64,000 bases of DNA, from NCBI GenBank assembly GCA_036678685.1, contig JAZIHH010000034.1, forward strand, positions 186,001 to 250,000, given 5' to 3'. The position numbers and the translations under genes are program-made. Shown one piece after another: positions 34,605-43,211 of this stretch. Numbering within the stretch: the stretch's first letter is position 1; every line of letters starts with the position of its first letter. The notes beneath the pieces were generated by a model, which was not told the origin of the DNA, ran no database searches, and saw only the letters and a list, made by a program, of their open reading frames with translations. Source of the DNA: JAZIHH01 sp036678685. Lineage in GTDB: Bacteria; Bacillota; UBA4882; UBA10575.

Positions 34605-35984
34605 CTACTTTCCCACACAAAACTGGCTAAAGATAGCGTTAATGATCTCTTCCGACACGGTGCGCCCGGTTATTTCGCCCAAAGCTTCCAGGGCCGCCCG
34701 CAGATCAATAGCCAGAAGATCTTCGGATAAGTTGTTTTCCAACCCTTCCTCGACATTTTTTAAAAACTGCCCGGCTTTCTCCAAAGCGGTTTTGTGTCGA
34801 AGCCTGGTGACCAGCACCGGGTGTTCCCCGAAATCTTTGCCTACCAGTTGTTGGCGGATTCTCCGCCGCAATTCGTCCACTCCTTCCCCGGTAACCGCGG
34901 AGACCGTAAGCACGGTTAACTCCGGAAACCGCTCCGCCAGAATGTCGGCGGTAAGGCGGGGAGGGAGATCCGACTTGTTTAAGACGACAAAAAAGGGTCT
35001 GTTTTTTACTTTTTCAAGCAGCTGATAATCGTCTTCGGTCAGTCCGGCGGCGGAGTCAAGGACGACCAAAATCAATTCGGCCTGTTTTACCCATTGCCAG
35101 GCGCGCCGGACCCCTTCTTTCTCCAGGGGATCGCCGGTCGTTCTCATTCCGGCCGTATCAACCAGGCGCACGGGCAACCCATCAAAATTTATAATTTCCG
35201 AAACGAAATCCCTGGTCGTACCCGGTATGGGGGTAACGATTGCTCTTTCTTCACCCAACAACCGGTTGAGAAGGCTGGATTTGCCCACATTGGGGCGGCC
35301 GGCCAGGACTACGGTGGCCGCTTCTCGCAGAATTCTGCCCTTCTCAGCCTGGGCGGCCAGCTCGGCCAAATCTTTGCGCACCAACGCCACGGTCTGCCGG
35401 AGGGTTTGGCGGTCCAATTCATCAATATCGTCTTCCGGGTAGTCGAGGGCGGCTTCTATATGAGCCAGGATCCTTAGTAATTTCTCTTCCCTCTTGGCAA
35501 GGTAAGCGGATAATTGTCCGCTCAATTGTTGCTGTGCCGCCCGGTGGGCCAGCTCCGTCCGGGCGCGAATCAGATCAATCACCGCTTCGGCCTGGGAAAG
35601 ATCCAACCTTCCATTAAGAAAGGCACGCTTGGTAAATTCTCCGGGTTCCGCCAGCCGGGCCCCGGCCGCCAGACAGGCGGAGAGTACCAGGTCGAGGTTT
35701 TTTTCTCCGCCATGGGCCTGAATCTCCAAAACATCTTCACCGGTATAACTGCGGGGGGCCTTAAAGAAAAAAAAGATAACTTCATCAATAACTTGCCGGT
35801 CCGGGGAAATAACCGTTCCCAACCGGACCTTCCGTTCCGGCCAAGAAGTAATCTTTCTCCCGGAAGGGTGACGAAGAATCTTTTCTCCTATATCCTGAGC
35901 TTTCTTTCCACTCACCCGGATTATACCGATTCCGCCTTCTCCGGGTGGAGTAGCCACCGCGGCAATCGTATCTTCATCGGGCAT
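34605..35984 (-). CDS. mnmE: tRNA modification GTPase MnmE
   Basis: 459 residues. The N-terminal formyl-THF-binding domain (DTIAAVATPPGEGGIGIIRV), the G domain (GRPNVGKSSLLN, DTAGMRTT, NKSD) and the C-terminal FCVGK, whose Cys acts in modification, are all intact. GTP hydrolysis drives tRNA wobble-uridine modification with MnmG. Confidence 0.96.
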   Translation of the reverse strand: MPDEDTIAAVATPPGEGGIGIIRVSGKKAQDIGEKILRHPSGRKITSWPERKVRLGTVISPDRQVIDEVIFFFFKAPRSYTGEDVLEIQAHGGEKNLDLVLSACLAAGARLAEPGEFTKRAFLNGRLDLSQAEAVIDLIRARTELAHRAAQQQLSGQLSAYLAKREEKLLRILAHIEAALDYPEDDIDELDRQTLRQTVALVRKDLAELAAQAEKGRILREAATVVLAGRPNVGKSSLLNRLLGEERAIVTPIPGTTRDFVSEIINFDGLPVRLVDTAGMRTTGDPLEKEGVRRAWQWVKQAELILVVLDSAAGLTEDDYQLLEKVKNRPFFVVLNKSDLPPRLTADILAERFPELTVLTVSAVTGEGVDELRRRIRQQLVGKDFGEHPVLVTRLRHKTALEKAGQFLKNVEEGLENNLSEDLLAIDLRAALEALGEITGRTVSEEIINAIFSQFCVGK

Positions 35985-36017
35985 GAAATTCTTTCTCTCC
36001 TATGAGGAATTTCCACC

Positions 36018-36656
36018 TTATTGTTTAGGACTGTTTTCTTTGGGGGAAATAACTACTCTCCGGTAAGGTTCTTTCCCTTCACTATGCGTAGATACTTCGT
36101 TATTGTTTTGCAAAGCCAGGTGTATGATTCTCCGTTCATAAGGGGTCATCGGATACAAGGCTTCCTTCTTCCCTCGCTGGGAAACACGATTGGCGGTACG
36201 GTAAGCTAGCTTTTTCAGGTTTTCTTCTTTGCGCCGGCGGTACCCGCCGACGTCAATAATAATTTTCTCTTTATCCTCGTTGTCTTTGTTGACGGCCAAA
36301 TTCAACAAATATTGTAAAGAGTTGAGGGTTTGTCCCCGCCGCCCGATCAGGCGCCCAACATCATCACCGTTTATATTCAACAATATGTGGTCTTCTTTTT
36401 GAAACGTTTCTATTTCAGCGGAAATGGCCATGTTGACGAGGATTTCCCGTAAAAGTCTTACCGCTTTTTGTGCCGTCTCCTCCTTAACTTTAACTCGCAG
36501 ACGTACCCGGTTCAGGTTGATTAAGCCAAGCAATCCCTTGTTGGCTTTTTCCTCCAAAACTTCGACTTTCACTTTGTTGCGGTCCACTTTTAATTCTTTT
36601 AAAGCAATATTCAAGGCTTCTTCTTTCGTCCGGCCGACAACTTCCACAGATCGCAT
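36018..36656 (-). CDS. jag: RNA-binding protein Jag (KhpB/EloR)
   Basis: 212 residues from ATG 36656, which AAAGGAGG precedes. The order is Jag-N (VEVVGRTKEEALNIALKEL), KH (GRLIGRRGQTLNSLQYLLNL) and R3H (PMTPYERRIIHLALQ). RNA-binding protein tied to cell elongation in several Bacillota; it commonly lies next to yidC as here. Confidence 0.92.
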   Translation of the reverse strand: MRSVEVVGRTKEEALNIALKELKVDRNKVKVEVLEEKANKGLLGLINLNRVRLRVKVKEETAQKAVRLLREILVNMAISAEIETFQKEDHILLNINGDDVGRLIGRRGQTLNSLQYLLNLAVNKDNEDKEKIIIDVGGYRRRKEENLKKLAYRTANRVSQRGKKEALYPMTPYERRIIHLALQNNNEVSTHSEGKEPYRRVVISPKENSPKQ

Positions 36657-36721
36657 CCAGCGATTCCTCCTTTTCTTTGGAAGCGGCATTTACGACTTAG
36701 AAGTCTTTTTAGCACTTCCCT

Positions 36722-37429
36722 TTAACTTGGTTGTTTCCTTTTTTTCCCAGCCGGGCCGGGGTTTTCCTGGGCAATAAAGCGGCTGAGAATCCATTGTTGG
36801 GCAATCCCCAACAGGGTACTGGCCACCCAGTATAATCCGACTCCCGCGGTTAGAGAATATGTTAACCAACCCAGAAAAAAAGGCATCACGTATAACATAG
36901 TGCTTTGGGAAGATTCATCCCCTCCCGGTGAAAAGAGCTTCTGCTGGAGAAAGGTTGACCCTCCGGAGATAATAGCCAGCCCCAAATAGCCCTTATCCAG
37001 AAGATTCATTCCTAAAAAAGTGGCGTTGGTCATGTCGATATTAAATTGCTGGGGATCCCTGAGAACTCCGAATAAAGCCCATAAAAAGGGAATCTGGATG
37101 AGCATCGGCAAACATCCGCCCAGAGGATTTACATTATGTGTTTTATAAAGTTCCAAAGTCCTTCTTTGCATTTCCTCCGGATTTTTCTTATATTTTTCCT
37201 GAATCTCTTTCATCTTTGGCTGGATTTTTTTCATGGCTTCGATGGACCGTGCCTGACTGAGGCTGGTCGGAAAAAGGATTATCTTAATCAAGACGGTCAA
37301 CAAAATAATTGACCATCCCCAACTTACGCCCAGGAAGTCGTGGAAATATTTTAAGATATTGGCCATCAGCGCGGAAAAAGCACCCATTCCTTTTTGTTCA
37401 CCCTTTCTCTTGATCAAGAGATCTCGCAT
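36722..37429 (-). CDS. yidC: Membrane protein insertase YidC (SpoIIIJ/OxaA1 type)
   Basis: 235 residues, the short form with five predicted helices. WGWSIILLTVLIKIILFPTS, NPLGGCLPMLIQIPFLWALF and VGLYWVASTLLGIAQQW are the hallmark segments. No lipoprotein signal is visible. The start is unclear: ATG 37429 or ATG 37387 (MGAFSALM), neither well placed for a ribosome site. Inserts proteins into the membrane with or without Sec. Confidence 0.93.
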   Translation of the reverse strand: MRDLLIKRKGEQKGMGAFSALMANILKYFHDFLGVSWGWSIILLTVLIKIILFPTSLSQARSIEAMKKIQPKMKEIQEKYKKNPEEMQRRTLELYKTHNVNPLGGCLPMLIQIPFLWALFGVLRDPQQFNIDMTNATFLGMNLLDKGYLGLAIISGGSTFLQQKLFSPGGDESSQSTMLYVMPFFLGWLTYSLTAGVGLYWVASTLLGIAQQWILSRFIAQENPGPAGKKRKQPS

Positions 37430-37505
37430 CCTTAGTATTTCTCTTTAACCTACGGATCTCCTTTCTTTTTATAGCTGCGGCAATAGTTTTTAAATAAAAA
37501 AAGGG

Positions 37506-37760
37506 CTAAGCCCTTTTCCGGAAAAGAATCTCCTTCCATCCGGGCCGGTGATCGGGTACGGGATCATAAAGCCATTTTTTCCGGGAACAACAGGATAAAA
37601 TGCGCCTTAATCCCATAACCGTCCCTTTACAGGCGCCGAATCTTTTCACCGCTTCCAGAGTATACGCGGAGCAGGAAGGGAGATACCGACAAGAAGGATA
37701 AGTCAAAGGAGAGATAAATCGTTGATATAAAATTATTAAAAAACAGATTACTCTAGTCAT
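37506..37760 (-). CDS. yidD: Membrane protein insertion efficiency factor YidD
   Basis: 84 residues. LYQRFISPLTYPSCRYLPSC and SAYTLEAVKRFGACKGTVMG form the conserved hydrophobic-cysteine region; YDPVPDH ends it. Its ATG overlaps the rnpA stop by four bases. It assists YidC, which follows. Confidence 0.93.
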   Translation of the reverse strand: MTRVICFLIILYQRFISPLTYPSCRYLPSCSAYTLEAVKRFGACKGTVMGLRRILSCCSRKKWLYDPVPDHRPGWKEILFRKRA

Positions 37761-38107
37761 TTTTCCCCGCTTTCACCGTAAATACCCGCCTGACGAAAAA
37801 CTTTCACCAAAAAGGATTTGAGCAGCTCAAACTGGATTTTATCCACTCCCGGACGCGCAATAATTACCAGATTATACCCGGGAGAGATTCCTGCCTCCAC
37901 TTGCCGGAAAGCCTCTCGCGTCCTGCGGCGGATATGGTTGCGGACCACAGCCTTCCCGGCTGCTTTGCCTACACAAAAAGCCACTTTATTATAGTTTTTC
38001 CCGTTGGGGAGGAGGTATAAAACAAAGCAGGGATTGGCAACAGAGCGGCCTTTGTTGAATACTTCCTTTATCTCCCGGCCTCTTTTTAAAATAAAAAAAC
38101 GGGTCAC
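37757..38107 (-). CDS. rnpA: Ribonuclease P protein component
   Basis: 116 residues. The LKRGREIKEVFNKGRSVANP start, KVAFCVGKAAGKAVVRNHIRR by its VGKAAGKAVVRNHIRRRTRE core (the RNR motif) and VIIARPG end. It binds precursor tRNA leaders. The GTG start overlaps the rpmH stop by four bases (GTGA). Confidence 0.94.
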   Translation of the reverse strand: MTRFFILKRGREIKEVFNKGRSVANPCFVLYLLPNGKNYNKVAFCVGKAAGKAVVRNHIRRRTREAFRQVEAGISPGYNLVIIARPGVDKIQFELLKSFLVKVFRQAGIYGESGEK

Positions 38108-38238
38108 GCGGAGAGTACTTTTCTCCCTTTGGCCCGGCGCCGGGAGATAACTTTCCGCCCGTTCCGGGTCCTCATTCTAACTAAAAAACCGTGATCTTTC
38201 TTTCTTTTTCTGACGTTGGGCTGGAATGTCCTCTTCAT
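38104..38238 (-). CDS. rpmH: 50S ribosomal protein L34
   Basis: 44 residues, complete: MKRTFQPNVRKRKKDHGFLV, then RMRTRNGRKVISRRRAKGRK and VLSA. AAAGGA lies before the ATG. It is the first gene of the leftward origin operon. Confidence 0.97.
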   Translation of the reverse strand: MKRTFQPNVRKRKKDHGFLVRMRTRNGRKVISRRRAKGRKVLSA

Positions 38239-38586
38239 TTTTTTCTTCCTTTCTAGCTAACTCTTAGTTAATTATAATCACCGTTCCCTGGGTTGTCAAT
38301 ATTTCCGCCTGAAGTTATCCACAATTCCTTCGATTTAATCAATTTTTTTCCCTGGAGGATTATATAAAAGACTTTTTCCACTCTAAACTGTCAGATTGAG
38401 AATTGCGAATCTCGTGTAAATTTGATATCATTAATTCCAGTTTCCCTTTATTTCTCTACAATTTAACCTTCATTTATACTGCTTCCCTTGACTTATCCAC
38501 AACTTATCAACAGGTGTGAGTGTTATTTTGTCCTAAATTGCAGAGAGAAGGAGGTGTCGCTCCACATTCCGGTGGAGAAGAGAAAG
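38239..38586. other. rpmH-dnaA intergenic region with DnaA boxes (probable oriC part)
   Basis: Perfect DnaA boxes TTATCCACA at 38315-38323 and 38493-38501, and TTATCAACA at 38504-38512 (one mismatch). AT-rich stretches (38340-38480) lie between them. The start-side end (38548-38577) contains two ribosome-binding-site-like purine runs and a hairpin. Gene order around it and divergent transcription agree with oriC. Confidence 0.8.
38271..38299 (-). promoter_or_regulatory. Consensus sigma-A promoter of rpmH
   Basis: Read leftwards: TTGACA (38299-38294), 17 bases, TATAAT (38276-38271). Both boxes are perfect. A DnaA box at 38315-38323 lies just upstream. Confidence 0.9.
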
Positions 38587-39921
38587 ATGGCTGTTAATAA
38601 TTTGGCAGAAATTTGGGAAAAAACCCTACAAGCCGTAGAACCGCACATGAATAAACCCAGCTTTGAAACTTGGCTTAAACTGACCAGGCCTTTGAAAATG
38701 GAAGATAATTGTTTGATTATTGAGGCGCCTAACGAATTTGCCCGCGACTGGGTGGAAAGCAGGTACTCCCCGCTGTTGACTTCTGCTTTACGCAGTCTTG
38801 TACAGGACGATTTGGAAATGAAATTTGTCATCAGGAACGACCTCCAACAAAAACAAAGGGTGGAATCCCCGCCGTCGGTTAAAATTAATGATGAGCCCGT
38901 CTACCCTCATTTAAACCCCAAATATACTTTTGAATCTTTTGTCGTAGGGAAAGGAAACCGCCTGGCCCATGCCGCATCCCTTGCGGTGGCGGAAGCGCCT
39001 GCCAAAGCCTACAACCCCCTTTTTATTTACGGGGGTGTGGGTCTGGGCAAAACCCATATATTACAGGCCATCGGTCACTTTGTTCTGCAAAACAGCCCTC
39101 ATTATCGAGTAGTTTATGTATCTTCCGAGAAATTCACCAACGAATTGATTAATGCCATCCGCAACAACAAAACTCCTTCGTTCAGGGACAAATACCGGAA
39201 TGTGGACTTATTGCTTATTGATGATATACAATTTTTAGCGGGTAAAGAAAGCACCCAGGAAGAATTCTTCCATACTTTTAATGCCCTTTATGAAGCGCGC
39301 AAACAAATCGTCATCTCCAGTGACCGGCCGCCCAAAGAAATCCCCACGCTGGAAGATCGTCTCCGTTCCCGTTTTGAATGGGGATTAATCACAGATATTC
39401 AAGCTCCCGATCTGGAGACCAGAATCGCCATTTTAAGAAAAAAAGCCGCCCTGGAAGGTTGGATTCTTCCGGACGATGTCATTACCTATATTGCCGAACA
39501 CATAGACTCCAACATCAGAGAACTGGAAGGAGCTTTAATCCGGGTTATCGCCTATTCTTCTCTGACCAACCAGCCGATTACTTTGGAAATGACGGTTAAT
39601 TTTTTGAAAGACATTATCGTCTCCCAAGAGCAAAAAAAAGTTGATATTCCCTTGATCCAACAGACCGTTGCCGAATATTTCCATATTAACCCTGAAGATC
39701 TGAAGGCCAAAAAAAGAACAAAAGAGGTGGTAATTCCCAGGCAACTGGCGATGTATCTTTGTCGGGAATTGACCGATGCCTCCCTGCCGAAGATCGGGGA
39801 AGAATTCGGCGGCAGGGACCATACGACCGTTCTTTACGCCTGTGAAAGAATCCGGAAATATATGGCTACTGACGATAAATTTAACCGCACGGTTAAAGAT
39901 CTGATTTTGAAGCTTAAATGA
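38587..39921 (+). CDS. dnaA: Chromosomal replication initiator protein DnaA
   Basis: 444 residues from ATG 38587. GGVGLGKTHILQ (Walker A), LLLIDDIQFLAGKE (Walker B), and the C-terminal GGRDHTTVLYACERI that contacts DnaA boxes are intact. The N-terminal domain I begins LAEIWEKTLQAVE. GGTGGAG lies 9 bases before the ATG, inside a hairpin; a stronger AAGGAGGTG lies at 38548-38556. The frame is open back to 38488, but that part covers DnaA boxes. Confidence 0.97.
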   Translation: MAVNNLAEIWEKTLQAVEPHMNKPSFETWLKLTRPLKMEDNCLIIEAPNEFARDWVESRYSPLLTSALRSLVQDDLEMKFVIRNDLQQKQRVESPPSVKINDEPVYPHLNPKYTFESFVVGKGNRLAHAASLAVAEAPAKAYNPLFIYGGVGLGKTHILQAIGHFVLQNSPHYRVVYVSSEKFTNELINAIRNNKTPSFRDKYRNVDLLLIDDIQFLAGKESTQEEFFHTFNALYEARKQIVISSDRPPKEIPTLEDRLRSRFEWGLITDIQAPDLETRIAILRKKAALEGWILPDDVITYIAEHIDSNIRELEGALIRVIAYSSLTNQPITLEMTVNFLKDIIVSQEQKKVDIPLIQQTVAEYFHINPEDLKAKKRTKEVVIPRQLAMYLCRELTDASLPKIGEEFGGRDHTTVLYACERIRKYMATDDKFNRTVKDLILKLK

Positions 39922-40206
39922 TCTGGATAACCTGGGGATAAAATGAGGAGAGCATGTGGTTATTTTTACTCACACCCTTTTTAATTTTGTGGATATTGTG
40001 GGAAAGTGCATAACCAAAAAAATAATGAACAGGTCTTTTCCCTGATGGAATCGGTATTATCTCCTTTTTTCCACAAATCTTATTCCCTAACTACTTCTTT
40101 TATAAAAATATTTATCTATTGCATTTCATATAATAATAGAATATTGTTTTAAGATAGGAGAAAATTTTTCCTTTGCTGGAGACGGAAAAAATCGAGGTGT
40201 TAAATG
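39922..40206. other. dnaA-dnaN intergenic region
   Basis: 285 AT-rich bases. One near-match DnaA box in reverse, TGTGGATAT, lies at 39988-39996. The last 110 bases are very AT rich, and a promoter for dnaN is likely there, but I do not fix one. This may be the unwinding part of the origin. Confidence 0.55.
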
Positions 40207-41346
40207 ATGAAATTCCTTTGCCGACAGGAAAATTTATTAAAAGCACTGAACCTGGGAACCAGGGCTTTGGTAGCCAAAAGTACTTTGCCTATATTAAGCG
40301 GCCTTCTTCTAGAGATAAAAGATAACTCCCTTTATTGTTCTTCCACTGATTTGGAGATTGGAATCGAAGCCAAAGTACCCGAAGTCACAGTTATCAATCC
40401 CGGCCGGGTGGTGGTGCCGGGGAAGATTTTTTATGATTTTATCCGCCATCTGTCCCCGGGGGAACTGGAATTGGAACTGAACGAAGAAGAGAATTATTTT
40501 ACGATCAAAGGAAACAGTTCCTCTTTTCAATTGCATGTTTTACCCGCGGAAGAGTTTCCCGTCCTCCCGGAAGGCTTCCGTGAACTGGAAAAATTAAGCG
40601 AAAAGGAGTTTGGCGACGAAGAAACGCCGGTTTTTAACATCCCGGTGGATTCTTTTCGGGAGGCGATCAGATGTACTACCTATGCCACCGTGCCCGAAGA
40701 CCCGCGTCCATTTCTCTCCAGTGTCCTGGCGGAATTCACCCCGGAAAGGCTCCGTTTGGTGGGAACGGATATTAACCGTCTGGTGATAAAGGAGATCGCC
40801 ATTGAAGGGGAGAACGAATTTACCACTTTGATTCCAGTAAATTCCTTGCGGGAAATGGGGAATATTTTGGCGGGGGAGACAGGCGGGCATTTTAAAATGA
40901 TCTTTTATAAAAAACTTCTCTATTTACTCACAGGGGACGTCGCCTTTTCCACGCGCCTCGTGGACGCCCAGTATCCCCGCTACCAACAGGTCATACCGGA
41001 AAAATTTGACGGAACGGCGCAGATTAAGAGAGAGCCCTTCCTTCGGGCCCTGGAGAGAAGTTCTCTGGTGGACCGGGCGGTCAGAATGAACTTCCGCCCG
41101 GGAAGTATTGAACTATCCGCGCAGGAACCGGAACTGGGAACAGCCTATGAAAAAGTGGACTGTGTTTATGAAGGAGAAGAAGTGGAAGTAGGGTTTAACG
41201 CTCTCTTTCTGCTTAATTTTTTAAAAGTAATCCCCCATGAAGAAGTCGTTTTTCGCGTGGCCGCCGGGATGAAGGCCTCCTTAATGAAACCGGCGGATGA
41301 TGACAATTATACCTATGTGATTATGCCTTTACGGATGAATGCCTGA
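40207..41346 (+). CDS. dnaN: DNA polymerase III subunit beta (sliding clamp)
   Basis: 379 residues. KSTLPILSGLLLEI near the N-terminus and the C-terminal YTYVIMPLRMNA are typical. The clamp forms a ring on DNA and tethers the polymerase. Two ATGs lie in tandem at 40204 and 40207; GAGGTG (40194-40199) is 7 bases from the second, which matches homologues starting MKF. Confidence 0.96.
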   Translation: MKFLCRQENLLKALNLGTRALVAKSTLPILSGLLLEIKDNSLYCSSTDLEIGIEAKVPEVTVINPGRVVVPGKIFYDFIRHLSPGELELELNEEENYFTIKGNSSSFQLHVLPAEEFPVLPEGFRELEKLSEKEFGDEETPVFNIPVDSFREAIRCTTYATVPEDPRPFLSSVLAEFTPERLRLVGTDINRLVIKEIAIEGENEFTTLIPVNSLREMGNILAGETGGHFKMIFYKKLLYLLTGDVAFSTRLVDAQYPRYQQVIPEKFDGTAQIKREPFLRALERSSLVDRAVRMNFRPGSIELSAQEPELGTAYEKVDCVYEGEEVEVGFNALFLLNFLKVIPHEEVVFRVAAGMKASLMKPADDDNYTYVIMPLRMNA

Positions 41347-41351
41347 GCAAA

Positions 41352-42479
41352 ATGCTTCAGAAAAGAATGGCGCTTAAAAATTTCCGCAACTACAAACTGG
41401 CCAGTGTCGAACTTTCCCCGCAGGTGAACGTCTTTTATGGTAAGAACGCCCAGGGAAAAACCAATTTTTTAGAGGCTGTTTCCTATCTGGTTTTAGGGCG
41501 CTCGTTCCGGACTTACCGGGATGAGGAACTGATCCGGGAGGGCGCGGAGAGTTTTTTTCTCAAAGGAGAGTTTTCCGCCCTCAAGGAAGGCAATCCGCTC
41601 CTCACCATCGAAATCGGCCGCAGTAACCGGCAGTTTTTGGCCAGAATAAACGGGGTAAAATATTATAAAAAGAATGACCTTTTCGGCCGGGTAAAGATGG
41701 TCATTTTCTCCCCTGATGATCTGCAGCTCATCAAGGGCGGACCGGTTTACCGCCGGGATTATCTCGATCTCTACCTGGCCCAGGCTTATCCGGCTTACCG
41801 GGAAGCGCTCCGGAAGTTTTTTCGCATCTTAAAGCAAAGAAACAAACTCCTCAAAGAGCTTCAGGAAGAATGGAAAGACGATCATTTACTGGAATCTTGG
41901 ACGCAGGAGTTCATCACCTGCAGTAGTCGGGTGATTTTTTACCGTTTAAGGGGCTTAAAAGCGATTGCTCCCTGGGTCAAAGAGTACCACCGCCGGATTG
42001 CCGGCGCCGGGGAAGAGTTGGAATTTTCTTATCAAGGCTGTGCCTCTGATCTGGAAATGGAAGAAGCGGCCATTGAAGAGCAACTCCGCCGCTGCCTGGA
42101 GAGGAATAAAAGGGCGGAATTAAGAAGGGGTATGACCCTGGTGGGACCGCACCGGGACGACTTGGTCTTGTCCTTAAAAAACATAGGGGATTTACGGACC
42201 TACGGTTCGCAAGGACAACAAAGAACGGCCGCCCTGGCTTTAAAACTGGCGATGGTGGATCTCCTGACCAAAGTGGAGGGAACCTCTCCCCTTTTGTTGC
42301 TGGACGACGTTTTTTCCGAATTTGATGACCGCCGGAAGCGGGAGTTATTAAAAGTACTGGCGTCGAGAACCCAAACTTTGATTACTACTACGAAACCGGA
42401 AAACGTTGAAGACTTGGGCGGAGAGATTAAATTTTTTCATGTCGAAGACGGGATGATTGATGAAACAAAACAGTTATAA
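41352..42479 (+). CDS. recF: DNA replication and repair protein RecF
   Basis: 375 residues. GKNAQGKTNFLEAVSYL (Walker A), TYGSQGQQRTAALALKLA (signature) and LLLLDDVFSEFDDRR (Walker B) are complete. It loads RecA at gaps. It follows dnaN by five bases; the S4-domain gene (rlbA/yaaA) found here in Bacillus is absent. Confidence 0.95.
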   Translation: MLQKRMALKNFRNYKLASVELSPQVNVFYGKNAQGKTNFLEAVSYLVLGRSFRTYRDEELIREGAESFFLKGEFSALKEGNPLLTIEIGRSNRQFLARINGVKYYKKNDLFGRVKMVIFSPDDLQLIKGGPVYRRDYLDLYLAQAYPAYREALRKFFRILKQRNKLLKELQEEWKDDHLLESWTQEFITCSSRVIFYRLRGLKAIAPWVKEYHRRIAGAGEELEFSYQGCASDLEMEEAAIEEQLRRCLERNKRAELRRGMTLVGPHRDDLVLSLKNIGDLRTYGSQGQQRTAALALKLAMVDLLTKVEGTSPLLLLDDVFSEFDDRRKRELLKVLASRTQTLITTTKPENVEDLGGEIKFFHVEDGMIDETKQL

Positions 42480-42909
42480 AACAAAAACCCTGGGCCAAAT
42501 TTACCGGGAACTAATGAAAGGATGGAAGGGATACCGTCGGCTCAAAGAAGGACTGGCCTTATATTACTGGCCGCAGGTGGCCGGTAAAGATCTGCAGAAC
42601 AAGACGGAAGCCGAGAGAGTCAGCAATGGGATCTTGTGGGTTAAGTGTAAAGATCCATCTTTAAGTTATCATTTAAATTTTTTTAAAAGGGAAATTATAA
42701 AAAAATATCGGAAAATATTAGGAGCGGGTGTCATCCGTTCCGTCCGCATTGTGGTAGGGGAAATTGAAGAAAAACCACAAGAAGAAAGAGAAAAGAAAGA
42801 AAAAAGGGAGGTTGGACCTCCTCCGGGAATAGAGAACATAAAGGATGAGAAAATCCGGGAATCTTTTCTAAGTCTGTACCGGGTGATGAATAACAAAGAA
42901 TGTTTGTGA
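42460..42909 (+). CDS. DUF721 (DciA-like) protein
   Basis: 149 residues from ATG 42460, overlapping recF by 20 bases. LGQIYRELMKGWKGYRRLKE, WPQVAGKDLQNKTEAERV and ILWVKCKDPSLSYHL match the family. DciA-type proteins recruit the replicative helicase in bacteria lacking DnaC/DnaI; whether this one does is unknown. The C-terminus is rich in Glu and Lys. Confidence 0.8.
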   Translation: MKQNSYKTKTLGQIYRELMKGWKGYRRLKEGLALYYWPQVAGKDLQNKTEAERVSNGILWVKCKDPSLSYHLNFFKREIIKKYRKILGAGVIRSVRIVVGEIEEKPQEEREKKEKREVGPPPGIENIKDEKIRESFLSLYRVMNNKECL

Positions 42910-42956
42910 AAAATTTACGGGGAAAAGATAAAAAAGAAAGATTGGGGGAGAACAGG

Positions 42957-43211
42957 GTGTTTTTGCATTTAGGCGGGTTGGAAGTAACGCAGGTAAAAAA
43001 AATAATCGCCATCTTAAATATGGAAAAGACGTCTTTATTAAAAGAGTCCCAAAATAAACTTTACGGAAAAGAAGTAAAGGACATTTCCGGAGGAAAAGCG
43101 AAATCAGCCGTGATTACAGACGACAAGATTATCATCACCCCGATTTCCTCTTTTACCCTTGCCAAACGCACCAAACAAAATAAAAAAGTCTACGCCATGC
43201 AGGAGGTATAA
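42957..43211 (+). CDS. remB: RemB-like DUF370 DNA-binding regulator
   Basis: 84 residues from GTG 42957, with GGGGGAG 6 bases upstream; the frame from 42900 is longer but has no site. VFLHLGGLEVTQVKKIIAIL is the family start, and ITPISSFTLAKR the middle. RemB relatives regulate matrix or other genes in Bacillota and always lie before gyrB. The stop overlaps the gyrB start. Confidence 0.88.
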   Translation: MFLHLGGLEVTQVKKIIAILNMEKTSLLKESQNKLYGKEVKDISGGKAKSAVITDDKIIITPISSFTLAKRTKQNKKVYAMQEV

